Source of the DNA: Bacteroidales bacterium
GTDB taxonomy: Bacteria; Bacteroidota; Bacteroidia; Bacteroidales; F082
Direction of reading: 5' to 3'
DNA length: 19,718 bases
NCBI GenBank assembly: GCA_900771045.1
Contig: CAAGMM010000136.1
Location: 1 to 19,718, forward strand
Below are positions 1 through 6,857 of this stretch, piece after piece. The notes under the pieces are model-generated. The model had not been told where the DNA came from. It saw nothing but the letters and a program-made list of their open reading frames with translations, and searched no databases. The position numbers and the translations under genes are program-made. Within the stretch, counting starts at the first letter, position 1; each line of letters opens with the position of its first letter.

Positions 1-928
1 GTTTGTCGGTGCTGCCGAGTTTGAGCATCGAAATCGTCTGGACGGAATTCGCCATTGTCTTCATAAGGTCCTTGAGTACATCTTCAAACTGCTCTGTTTC
101 GGTACTCAACGAGTCTTTCAGCTTGTTGAGTTCTTCGAACTTGGATATATCGTCTTTGTAACGATTTGAATCGAAAATAGGCAAAACAGTGGCATTGTCG
201 GGCAGTTGGGAGGTCGTATAGGTATTGATGTTTATCAGATGCCGGCTGTTATCCGCCACCAATGGAAGTGATACCGAGGATGTGTCCAAATCGTTCATAC
301 AGAATGAGATAGTCCGCAAGGAACGGTCTAATTTGCCAAAATAGTCATTTTCATTAAGTTCCTGCATCGAAAGAGAATAGTCCTGTGTGTCAACAGTTTC
401 CGCTTCTTCTGACGTTTCAACGATGGGAGCTTCGGTATTGAGCTGTTTGATCGTTTCGATTGTTTGGCAGAGAAGTTCATTTTTCCTGCTCATTTGAATA
501 GACACTTGCGAGTTCGGCACCTGCCCCGTATAATCGACGATGAAGCTTTTGTCTTCATATTTGATTTGGTCGGCCACCGGCACATATACGACACCTAATT
601 TGTTGACTTTGTAATCGCGGAAAATGTTCTTGTGTTGATTTTTGAACTCGTCAATCCGAACATTTATTTCCTGCATCTGCTTTTCATACGTGTTTTTACG
701 TATCCAGTACATAAAGAACAGCACAATGGTGAGGAACCATTTCCAGCACGTTGAAGCCTTTAATTCGATTTGCCGTTTCTCATCGTCCAGAGCGGATATC
801 TCTTTTTCTATACGTTCCTCCTCTCTGACGATTTTTTCCGCCGCCTGGCGATAATAGTTAAACAATACTTTTGCCTCATCTTGGTAGATGTTGCCTGACT
901 CTTGAAAGATTTTACCGGTCGTTGCCAT
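1..928 (-). CDS. Membrane-anchored coiled-coil protein, partial (C-terminus outside window)
   Basis: The frame is open from the ATG at 928 to the left edge, giving the first 309 residues. Residues 10-60 are rich in Glu, Lys and Arg and look like a coiled coil. Residues about 61-77 are hydrophobic and aromatic, ending in WIRK, and could be one membrane segment. After a second charged stretch comes a soluble region with Asp/Glu-rich linkers around 165-200. I do not recognise the family. It is the last visible gene of a leftward operon, 25 bases after the four-helix membrane protein and behind the SPFH/zinc-ribbon gene. That company suggests a membrane-associated partner of the SPFH protein, possibly comparable to one of the YdjG/YdjH proteins of Bacillus subtilis. 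This comparison rests on gene order and topology, not on recognised sequence similarity. Confidence 0.8.
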   Translation of the reverse strand, partial: MATTGKIFQESGNIYQDEAKVLFNYYRQAAEKIVREEERIEKEISALDDEKRQIELKASTCWKWFLTIVLFFMYWIRKNTYEKQMQEINVRIDEFKNQHKNIFRDYKVNKLGVVYVPVADQIKYEDKSFIVDYTGQVPNSQVSIQMSRKNELLCQTIETIKQLNTEAPIVETSEEAETVDTQDYSLSMQELNENDYFGKLDRSLRTISFCMNDLDTSSVSLPLVADNSRHLININTYTTSQLPDNATVLPIFDSNRYKDDISKFEELNKLKDSLSTETEQFEDVLKDLMKTMANSVQTISMLKLGSTDK

Positions 929-953
929 AACAAAAAAGTTAAGGGTGAAAATA

Positions 954-1655
954 TCAGTTATATGTGTTTTTCCTGTTTTCGAGAATTATTTCCAGCCGTC
1001 TCAGATTCTGTCTGATATTCGGCTCATTCATGGAGAAATCGGACATTTCGCTAAGAAGCTGTTCCGTAATGTCTGCGAACTGCCTCTCGTAATCGACTGC
1101 TTTCGGATTGTCAGACGGAGCGATAAATCGAAGTCTTTCGGTGATATTGTTCACTTCTTTCAAAAAGTACTCCGGCAGATTGTCTGTCACAGAGGCTTTG
1201 TCCTGCAATATTTTGAAAGCCATACGCATTTGCTGCATATTGTTCAGTATAAGGTTTTCATGTTGAGCTACTTCGGTGACCTTCTGTGAGGCGTGTGAAG
1301 AAGCAAAGAAGGTTAACAGTAAAACGACAAAAAGGAAGATTTGCCCCAACAACTGATAGAGAAACGAGATAAAGAACACAAGGCCGCAAACGAGGAATGC
1401 GACTGCAAGCACAGTATAAAGAATCTGACCGGTCCAACGCACTCCGAGTGAGCCTGGTTCCGGCGGGTTCTTGACTGCAAGACTGACTATCGGGCGGAAC
1501 AAGTCGAATCCCATTGTCCAAAGGCAGACTGACAGAACGACGATATCCAAAACGCGCACATTCATCGGGATGGCGAACGGGAGAATTAGCATCAGCGTGA
1601 TAATCAGTCCTTCCAAAATAAGCAGGATAGCCGCTGCAAAAATGACACGTTTCAT
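954..1655 (-). CDS. Four-helix integral membrane protein with cytoplasmic helical tail
   Basis: This is a 233-residue protein. Hydrophobic segments lie at about 5-27, 35-57, 75-97 and 103-119. A hydrophilic, probably alpha-helical tail (120-233) follows, rich in Gln, Asn, Glu and Leu. The even number of helices would place the tail on the same side as the N-terminus, probably the cytoplasm. No catalytic motif is visible and I do not recognise a family. It sits 26 bases downstream of the SPFH/zinc-ribbon gene and 25 bases upstream of the coiled-coil gene, all on the minus strand with no promoter box between them, so one transcript is likely. The inferred role is a membrane component of the SPFH-linked module. 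The coding call is strong; the function is a guess from context. Confidence 0.85.
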   Translation of the reverse strand: MKRVIFAAAILLILEGLIITLMLILPFAIPMNVRVLDIVVLSVCLWTMGFDLFRPIVSLAVKNPPEPGSLGVRWTGQILYTVLAVAFLVCGLVFFISFLYQLLGQIFLFVVLLLTFFASSHASQKVTEVAQHENLILNNMQQMRMAFKILQDKASVTDNLPEYFLKEVNNITERLRFIAPSDNPKAVDYERQFADITEQLLSEMSDFSMNEPNIRQNLRRLEIILENRKNTYN

Positions 1656-1681
1656 ACAAGTTTTTTTAAGATTATTACACT

Positions 1682-2929
1682 TTACCTACGACTGCCACAA
1701 TTGGGGCAAAACTTTGCCGATGACGGAATTTCTGCGCCACAGCATCGACATCTGTTGTCGTCAACAACGCCTCCCATACCGGAAGATGCCAACGGAGTAC
1801 CGCAGGACACACATCTTTTCGCATTGTCGGCATTATCCGTCCCACACCTTGGGCACGGATTGTTTTTATGACCGCAATGGGGACAAAAAGCCTGGTCAGA
1901 CATATACTTTTTCGAGCAATTGCCGCAATAAACCGGTCTAACGGACACGTTTTTCTGATTAGGCAATATCATACCGGCAGCATTGGCATTACCTACGCCG
2001 CCCATAACAGGTTGATTATAAGCCGGCTGCATCACACCGTTACCCACGCCTCCCATACCGGAAGTCATTCCGTTCATCATCTGCATCGCAATTAGCCCGC
2101 CCAGCAAACCTCCAGTGCCGCCTTGTCCGGCCATATTGGTAAAACCGTCAATGGCATTGTTAGCGGTGCCGAACATCTGTTCTTGCTGCCAGGTACGTCC
2201 GGTAATCTTTTGAGTAGCCTGTTGCGAGATAGCATCTGCTATACGATGTCCTTCCGGTGTGGTTTTATCCACCTCAACGGAATTGATGTAGAATTTCGTC
2301 AGTTCAAGCCCCACTTCACTCCAAAAATCCGCCATTTGAGAGCATACGGTGTTACTCAAGACATCGAGATATGCGGAAATCTGCATAAAACCGATCTTAT
2401 TGGCAAGCATATACTGGAGAATGAGAGATTTCGTCTTTGAACAAATCTCACCGTACGACTGATCCGTCATATTTTCCTCAGTGAAAATATTACGAACCCC
2501 TACAAATTTAATGACAAATTTTTCCGAATCCACGACACGAAGGCCATACTGTCCCCTTGCAACCAAAGGAACTTGTGTCTGATAATCAACATCAAACATG
2601 GACATTTCCGCAATTTCCCAGCCAATAGAGAAAGTTTGGACTTTGTTAACGAACCAAACCTCTGCGGTAAAGGGATTCTTTCCGCCGAACGGGATACCGT
2701 ACAAAGTCCTTAAAATAGGTAGATTTTCAGTATTAAGCGTATGTTTGCCCGGTCCGAACTTCCCCATAAGTTGCCCTTTACTAAACAGCAAGGCTTCCTG
2801 ACTTTCGTGAACAATCAGTTGGGTTGCGGTGGAAAGGTTCGTTTCAGGATAATGATAGGCATAAACTATTTCATCGCCTTGTGGCCGCCAGTCAACAGCA
2901 TCAATAATAGCTTTAGAAAAAAGTCCCAT
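1682..2929 (-). CDS. SPFH/Band-7-like protein with three C-terminal zinc ribbons
   Basis: This 415-residue protein has three parts. Residues about 15-235 look like the SPFH-like domain of the bacterial YdjI/'virion core protein' type: the N-terminus reads MGLFSKAIIDAVDW and FSKGQLMGKFGPGKHTL lies near 50. A Gly/Met/Asn-rich flexible linker spans about 240-325. The C-terminus has three zinc ribbons: C335/C338 with C349/C352, C359/C362 with C373/C376, and C394/C397 with C408/C411. All twelve ligands are present. SPFH proteins form oligomeric membrane-associated scaffolds, and in Bacillus YdjI belongs to the pspA-ydjGHI envelope-stress operon. Here the gene leads a leftward operon with two membrane-linked proteins, and no PspA-like gene is visible. 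The domain type is fairly sure; the stress role is inferred. Confidence 0.85.
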   Translation of the reverse strand: MGLFSKAIIDAVDWRPQGDEIVYAYHYPETNLSTATQLIVHESQEALLFSKGQLMGKFGPGKHTLNTENLPILRTLYGIPFGGKNPFTAEVWFVNKVQTFSIGWEIAEMSMFDVDYQTQVPLVARGQYGLRVVDSEKFVIKFVGVRNIFTEENMTDQSYGEICSKTKSLILQYMLANKIGFMQISAYLDVLSNTVCSQMADFWSEVGLELTKFYINSVEVDKTTPEGHRIADAISQQATQKITGRTWQQEQMFGTANNAIDGFTNMAGQGGTGGLLGGLIAMQMMNGMTSGMGGVGNGVMQPAYNQPVMGGVGNANAAGMILPNQKNVSVRPVYCGNCSKKYMSDQAFCPHCGHKNNPCPRCGTDNADNAKRCVSCGTPLASSGMGGVVDDNRCRCCGAEIPSSAKFCPNCGSRR

Positions 2930-2964
2930 AGTGTCTAAAAATTAACAACAAACATTTTTTTAGA

Positions 2965-2972
2965 CAAAGATA
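2965..2972 (-). promoter_or_regulatory. -7 box of the SPFH operon promoter
   Basis: The minus strand reads TATCTTTG, matching the Bacteroidota -7 consensus TAnnTTTG, 35 bases upstream of the ATG at 2929. No convincing TTG/TTTG -33 box is seen at the usual 19-21 base spacing. The surrounding 2930-3053 region is strongly AT-rich. Confidence 0.6.
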
Positions 2973-3018
2973 CGTTTTTTTTCAATAATTATTACTACTA
3001 CAAAGAAAAATCATGATG

Positions 3019-3035
3019 GCTTCTATAAATTAACC
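3019..3035 (+). repeat. Copy of dispersed TTCTATAAATTAA motif
   Basis: GCTTCTATAAATTAACC lies between the end of the lipoprotein nucleosidase gene (3054) and the SPFH promoter. The core TTCTATAAATTAA is shared with 6800-6818 and nearly with 6635-6652. Confidence 0.5.
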
Positions 3036-3053
3036 GAAAGAAAACATACCTTT

Positions 3054-3671
3054 TCAGAATCCACCTTTAGATCCCGCCTGAAATTTTATTTTTTCGACGG
3101 TCTCCCTCACTTTTTCCCAGACTTCGTCGCTCGTCAGTATCCCCGACTCGCGGGCGGCGTTGTTCCGGTAGGCGTCAAGGCTCAGATTGTCACTGACGAT
3201 TTTTATTGAGGCGACGAGTTCGAGACGGGGCGAGAATGCCGCTATGTAGTTGAGTTCCATATCATACAGTGTGGGCTGCGTCTTGTCCGATTCGGTGAAG
3301 AAGCTGTTACCGGTGTAACAGGGAAATCCATCATCCGAAAGATGCAGCGGGTTGGCGTGATCGTCAAATTCGTAGCTGCCGTCGGTGTATCTGAACGTGT
3401 CGCTCACCAATGCCACCGTCCCTATTTCGATGTCGTTGCTTCCGGCAAAGCCGATGTTGATGACGCGCGTCCCTTCGGGAAGCATGCTGCAAGTCTTGAT
3501 GACATTGCCCGCGCCGACACCGGTCCTGACGCATTCCATTTCGGGGAAGATCTCACGGCATTTGTCGTACTCCGCTTCTTCTGCCGCGAGAATCACGAGT
3601 TTGCCCTCGTTGCTGCACGAACTGATGATTACGGAAGCTATCGCAAAAATGAAAAAGAATTTTATGTTCAT
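3054..3671 (-). CDS. Lipoprotein with nucleoside phosphorylase / MTA-SAH nucleosidase fold
   Basis: The protein has 205 residues from the ATG at 3671. A longer frame begins at 3728, but the promoter boxes at 3698-3729 would then lie inside the gene and the lipoprotein signal would be internal, so 3671 is preferred. Residues 1-19 form a hydrophobic signal ending in the lipobox IISSC (Cys19). The rest resembles the PNP_UDP_1/MTAN fold: VILAAEEAEYD near 26, a Gly-rich GVGAGN at 51, INIGFAGSNDIEIGTV at 71-86, DMEL at 137 and KIVSDN at 157. Glu31/32, Glu139 and Asp161 align with the catalytic Glu12, Glu174 and Asp197 of E. coli MTA/SAH nucleosidase. Known relatives are mostly cytoplasmic, so the lipoprotein signal is unusual. 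The expected reaction is glycosidic bond cleavage of a nucleoside outside the cytoplasm; the substrate is unknown. It is divergent from the HAD phosphatase lipoprotein. Confidence 0.8.
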   Translation of the reverse strand: MNIKFFFIFAIASVIISSCSNEGKLVILAAEEAEYDKCREIFPEMECVRTGVGAGNVIKTCSMLPEGTRVINIGFAGSNDIEIGTVALVSDTFRYTDGSYEFDDHANPLHLSDDGFPCYTGNSFFTESDKTQPTLYDMELNYIAAFSPRLELVASIKIVSDNLSLDAYRNNAARESGILTSDEVWEKVRETVEKIKFQAGSKGGF

Positions 3672-3697
3672 ACTTTGACTATATTTCGTCTTTTTTG

Positions 3698-3729
3698 CAA
3701 AGTTAGCGAATTTTCTCCCCAATGTCAAA
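3698..3729 (-). promoter_or_regulatory. Promoter of the nucleosidase-like lipoprotein
   Basis: The minus strand reads TTTG (3726-3729), 20 bases, then TAACTTTG (3698-3705). This is a full match to the Bacteroidota TTTG-N20-TAnnTTTG pattern, 26 bases upstream of the ATG at 3671. It supports that start over 3728. Confidence 0.75.
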
Positions 3730-3744
3730 AAAAATGTGAAAACA

Positions 3745-3777
3745 ATTGGCTTTTATCAATAAAAAGACGTAACTTTG
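3745..3777 (+). promoter_or_regulatory. Promoter of the HAD phosphatase lipoprotein
   Basis: The plus strand reads ATTG (3745-3748), 21 bases, then TAACTTTG (3770-3777). The -7 box is identical to that of the divergent nucleosidase gene, which hints at matched expression. The leader to the ATG at 3843 is about 60 bases. Confidence 0.7.
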
Positions 3778-3842
3778 CGGCGAAAAGTTGTGTGAACAGG
3801 CGGAAAAGACCGTATTTTAAGGAATTTTCAAAAAAAGTTACG

Positions 3843-4961
3843 ATGAAAAAGCTTCTTCTTAATTCATTTATTATTTTAATTTTTCTCACAACGGCGTCAT
3901 GCGGCGATGAAAAGGCGAAGCCTGTCGAACCCGTTGTTCCGCAGGGCGAAGTCACACGTGAATTTCTTTCGCATATCCGCGTCGGGAAAGAAGGGAATTT
4001 TCAATATTGGAACCCGGATTCTCCAGCGCTGAAGGAGCTCAAGGCTTTCGTGGCAATGGTCACCGACCCGGACAGCGACGGGTTCGTCCCTCCGCAAGAC
4101 AGAATCGCGGCGTTCGACGTTGACGGCACGCTGTTGTGCGAGACAGCCCCGCATTATTTCAACTGGATGCTGTTTTTCCACCGTTATCTTCACGACAGTT
4201 CGTTTACTCCTTCGGAGGAAGACAGAACGTGGGCGGCAGAGGTCGAAGAATATGTGCTGGCCACCAGAAAACACAAGGACGGATGGGGAGCGAAGCAACA
4301 GCAGTTGCAGACTTTGGGATTCCGCGGGATGACTGACAAACAGTTTTCAGATTTCGTAAACGACTTCATCAATAATGAAAAAGTCATCGGGCTCACCAAT
4401 CTGAAATGGGGCACGGCTTTTTATTGGCCTATGATTGAGGCTGTGTCTTATCTTGTGGCAAACGATTTCGTCGTCTTCTTATGCTCCGGGGTCGATCGCG
4501 ACGTGTGCAGAATCATCACCGACGGTGTTTTTGACATTCCGAAATATCAGATGATGGCTTCCGACATAAATTATGTTCTTGAAAATCAATCAGAATGGAC
4601 GGAAATGATTGATTCTGAAAGTTATAAATACAATCCGGGAGAACGGGTTTTGAGGGGCGACTTCATGCAACTGAACACCGCGGTCAACAAGATTGTCAAG
4701 ATGAGGCGTGAACTCGGTCAGAAGCCCATCCTTTCGTGGGGCAATTCAAGCGGTGATTTCCCGATGTTCAATTATACGGGCATGGACAACAAATATCCGC
4801 ATATCTCCTTCTGTCTTCTCTGTGACGACACGGAGCGCGAACTCGGCAATCCGGAAAAGGCGGCCAAATGCAAGGCCGAATGCCAACGGAACGGCTGGAT
4901 TCCAGTCTCGATGCGCGACGAATGGTGGACGATATACGGACCGGAAGTTAAGAGGAACTAA
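3843..4961 (+). CDS. HAD-superfamily phosphatase lipoprotein
   Basis: The protein has 372 residues from the ATG at 3843. The frame is open further upstream to 3342, but that part is antisense to the neighbouring gene and lies before the promoter. Residues 1-20 are a signal peptide ending TTASC, a relaxed lipobox with Cys20, followed by GDE. Acidic residues right after the Cys resemble the Bacteroidota surface-export signal of lipoproteins. HAD motifs are in order: motif I FDVDGT with Asp92 (nucleophile) and Asp94; motif II VVFLCSG near residue 215; motif IV GNSSGDFPMF, carrying the metal-binding Asp, in the last quarter. The large insert after motif I resembles a phosphoserine-phosphatase-type cap. 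The substrate cannot be read from sequence. Opposite a nucleosidase-like lipoprotein, a nucleotide phosphate is a reasonable guess. It converges on the kinase gene with a 19-base gap. Confidence 0.88.
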   Translation: MKKLLLNSFIILIFLTTASCGDEKAKPVEPVVPQGEVTREFLSHIRVGKEGNFQYWNPDSPALKELKAFVAMVTDPDSDGFVPPQDRIAAFDVDGTLLCETAPHYFNWMLFFHRYLHDSSFTPSEEDRTWAAEVEEYVLATRKHKDGWGAKQQQLQTLGFRGMTDKQFSDFVNDFINNEKVIGLTNLKWGTAFYWPMIEAVSYLVANDFVVFLCSGVDRDVCRIITDGVFDIPKYQMMASDINYVLENQSEWTEMIDSESYKYNPGERVLRGDFMQLNTAVNKIVKMRRELGQKPILSWGNSSGDFPMFNYTGMDNKYPHISFCLLCDDTERELGNPEKAAKCKAECQRNGWIPVSMRDEWWTIYGPEVKRN

Positions 4962-4980
4962 AAGCGGATTCCCGTCTTTG

Positions 4981-5631
4981 TCACATCGTGACCGGAATCA
5001 GATTGAGTTCGTCGGTAAGCGGGACGTTTGAGACGCTAAACTTCGCGATGTTTTTCGGCGAGAGCCACACCTTGTGAAAAGGCTTTCCCTCAACGAAGCA
5101 CGTAAACGATTCATATACAAGCTCGTTGACTTCTTCCTTGGTGGCAGTCGAAGTATCAACTATCAGGTCGAAGTTGTTAAAGTCGTCAATATCGACATTA
5201 TAAAACTGACGGTATCTCAGTTTCTCGCTTTCCCTGCGCTCGATGATGCTTTTGCGGGCCGTTTCGACATCAGAATAGGCCTCACCTACACGTCCGGTAT
5301 CGTTCAAAATACGTTCGGCGGCTGTATCGACATCGACATACATGTAAATTTTGAATGAATCAGGAACGAAATGCCAGGCGAGACGCGAATCGAAGATGAT
5401 GTTTTCCTCTTTTCTGCCCAAGTCGGCCATCGTGTCATCAACATAATGGTCGTATTTCGGGTTGTTTTCGATGAACTTGTTGAAGTCTTTGGCCGACATT
5501 CCGTGTTCCGCCGCGAGGTTGCGGAAGAGAAGCCCGGCCGACACGATTTTATAGTTAATCTTGGAAATCAAATAGTCGGCGACGGTGCTCTTACCGCTTC
5601 CCAATTCACCTGTCAGAGTTATGTTTTTCAT
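4981..5631 (-). CDS. Cytidylate-kinase-like P-loop kinase
   Basis: This 216-residue protein begins with a Walker A motif, GELGSGKST, at residues 8-16. It continues with features of the CMP/dCMP kinase-like family (Cytidylate_kin2 type): VSAGLLFRNLA near 31, the helical ENNPKYDHYVDD region, IIFDSRLAWHFVPDSFKIYM near 88-107, and an Arg-rich lid near 130-142 (IIERRESEKLRYRQFY). Family members phosphorylate CMP/dCMP or related small substrates in the cytoplasm. A C-terminal extension of about 40 residues (VEGKPFHKVWLSPKN) is not part of the core kinase fold as I know it. It is the last gene of a leftward operon and overlaps the upstream membrane-protein gene by 26 bases. The canonical cmk may lie elsewhere, so the true substrate is open. 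Confidence 0.82.
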   Translation of the reverse strand: MKNITLTGELGSGKSTVADYLISKINYKIVSAGLLFRNLAAEHGMSAKDFNKFIENNPKYDHYVDDTMADLGRKEENIIFDSRLAWHFVPDSFKIYMYVDVDTAAERILNDTGRVGEAYSDVETARKSIIERRESEKLRYRQFYNVDIDDFNNFDLIVDTSTATKEEVNELVYESFTCFVEGKPFHKVWLSPKNIAKFSVSNVPLTDELNLIPVTM

Positions 5632-6079
5632 GTTTTTTTATTTTGCTTTTTGCGATTTCTATGAGGTTTTTCTCACGCACGAACTTAATCGGGCCTATGA
5701 TTATCACCAAAAAAATCTCCATCGCGTAAGCTATCCACGTCGGCCTGTCGGTCGTACACAGCTGATAAATTACGAGGAGCACGGTGAAAATCATAAACGC
5801 ATATTTCCCGCCCCTCTTTTTGAACATCACGAGGAAGAGGCTTACGATGATTGACAAAAGGATAAACCAAAGACCGACGATAAGGTAATAATTATCGATA
5901 TACAATTGAGAATCAACGTCTTCGTTGTAATGAAGCAAGTCGTCGTTGTAGAAACCGAAAATCGACACCAATCCAAAATAAAGAAGGTAGTAGGTCAGGG
6001 CGAAAGTGGCGATCAGCTTGACGCCCAACGTCAACGACCGGTATTTTTTCAGCACTTCGTTAGCACTGTTCTTGTCCAT
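5606..6079 (-). CDS. Four-helix membrane protein, unknown function
   Basis: This is a 157-residue protein with hydrophobic segments at about 20-43, 64-86, 92-108 and 112-131. It has an acidic loop (DDLLHYNEDVDSQLY) after the first segment and a lysine-rich C-terminal tail (KSKIKKHEKH) expected in the cytoplasm. No family is recognised. It sits 27 bases after the 169-residue membrane protein and overlaps the kinase start by 26 bases. All three are on the minus strand, consistent with an operon and translational coupling to the kinase. Confidence 0.8.
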   Translation of the reverse strand: MDKNSANEVLKKYRSLTLGVKLIATFALTYYLLYFGLVSIFGFYNDDLLHYNEDVDSQLYIDNYYLIVGLWFILLSIIVSLFLVMFKKRGGKYAFMIFTVLLVIYQLCTTDRPTWIAYAMEIFLVIIIGPIKFVREKNLIEIAKSKIKKHEKHNSDR

Positions 6080-6106
6080 AGTTTCCAGTTTATCCTTCGA
6101 CAGCCG

Positions 6107-6616
6107 TTAATCCGTCATGCGTTTGCTTTGAACGTAGTAGAACCAGATGAACAAGCCTGTGAGTATCGCGCTGCTCACGATTCCGCCCGTACTCACGTAT
6201 TTGTTGAAGAACGATGGTATGATGAGAATCAGAATCTGTGCGATGGCGTAGAAATGGAATCCGCTCTTGCGCATTTTCCACATCTTGGCGACACCGATGA
6301 ACGAGGCGACGAAACATAAAGCCATCAACAGATAATATGTCCCACTTATTGATAATGTGGTTGTCATAGTATTGATGACTTCGTCGTATTTGTCGCCCAT
6401 CTGTTCGGCCATCGTGTCGAAAGGAGCCTCCTCGTTTTCAATCTTGGCGAGAAATGAATCCTTAGTTAAAAGTGTGACGAAGTTCACCAAAGCCTGAAAT
6501 GCCGCGTTGATGAATGAGAGGATGCAGAACACGGAAAGAATCGTTGGTCTTTCGGGTTTGAATTCGAAGCCGTTGAATTCGTTGTTTTGTCCGCAGTTGT
6601 TGTTGAGATATTCCAT
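6107..6616 (-). CDS. Four-helix membrane protein, unknown function
   Basis: This 169-residue protein has a polar Asn-rich N-terminus (about 22 residues) and hydrophobic segments at about 25-50, 86-111, 119-136 and 144-163. An acidic loop of about 35 residues separates the first two. No catalytic motif is visible, and I do not recognise the family beyond its resemblance to small hypothetical membrane proteins common in Bacteroidales. It is the first gene of the leftward operon that ends with the cytidylate-kinase-like gene. It is preceded by a leader of about 135 bases with two possible hairpins and a strong promoter match at 6757-6788. Confidence 0.82.
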   Translation of the reverse strand: MEYLNNNCGQNNEFNGFEFKPERPTILSVFCILSFINAAFQALVNFVTLLTKDSFLAKIENEEAPFDTMAEQMGDKYDEVINTMTTTLSISGTYYLLMALCFVASFIGVAKMWKMRKSGFHFYAIAQILILIIPSFFNKYVSTGGIVSSAILTGLFIWFYYVQSKRMTD

Positions 6617-6633
6617 ATTTAATTGATTTTAAG

Positions 6634-6680
6634 TGGGTTCTATAAATTCATTTTCAACCTTATAGGAGGTATAGAACCCA
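6634..6680. repeat. Inverted repeat in operon leader
   Basis: TGGGTTCTATA (6634-6644) and its exact complement TATAGAACCCA (6670-6680) can form an 11-bp stem with a 25-base loop, extendable by two pairs including a G-U. It lies in the leader of the 6616 gene, ending 18 bases before the ATG. The left arm is also a copy of the dispersed TTCTATAAATT motif. Coordinates may be off by one base. Confidence 0.55.
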
Positions 6681-6756
6681 TTAATCCAACCGATAAGGCC
6701 GTGTCCGATGCCGGCAGCCTCCAAAATCGAAGGCTCGTTCAGACGAATCTCAACTG

Positions 6757-6788
6757 CAAATTTACGTCTTTTTTGATAAAGACGCAAA
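6757..6788 (-). promoter_or_regulatory. Promoter of the membrane-protein/kinase operon
   Basis: The minus strand reads TTTG (6785-6788), 20 bases, then TAAATTTG (6757-6764), matching TTTG-N20-TAnnTTTG. An imperfect inverted repeat (6761-6771 with 6778-6788, ten of eleven positions matching) covers both boxes and the spacer, so it may serve as an operator. The predicted leader is about 135 bases. Confidence 0.7.
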
Positions 6789-6799
6789 TTTTGTTAAAG

Positions 6800-6818
6800 T
6801 GTGTTCTATAAATTAATC
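6800..6818 (+). repeat. Copy of dispersed TTCTATAAATTAA motif
   Basis: TGTGTTCTATAAATTAATC, just downstream of the endonuclease gene end (6858). It is a direct repeat of the region at 6635-6652, with similarity extending into the following TTCAA. Confidence 0.5.
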
Positions 6819-6857
6819 TTCAAACTTTTTTGCGAAGCCTCCTGATGATAAAGCAGG

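Noticed and set aside
3672..3728. Longer start for the nucleosidase lipoprotein
   Set aside because: The promoter boxes at 3698-3729 would fall inside the gene, and the lipoprotein signal would no longer be N-terminal.
3342..3842. Upstream extension of the HAD phosphatase frame by 167 codons
   Set aside because: It is antisense to the nucleosidase gene, lies before the promoter at 3745-3777, and would bury the signal peptide.
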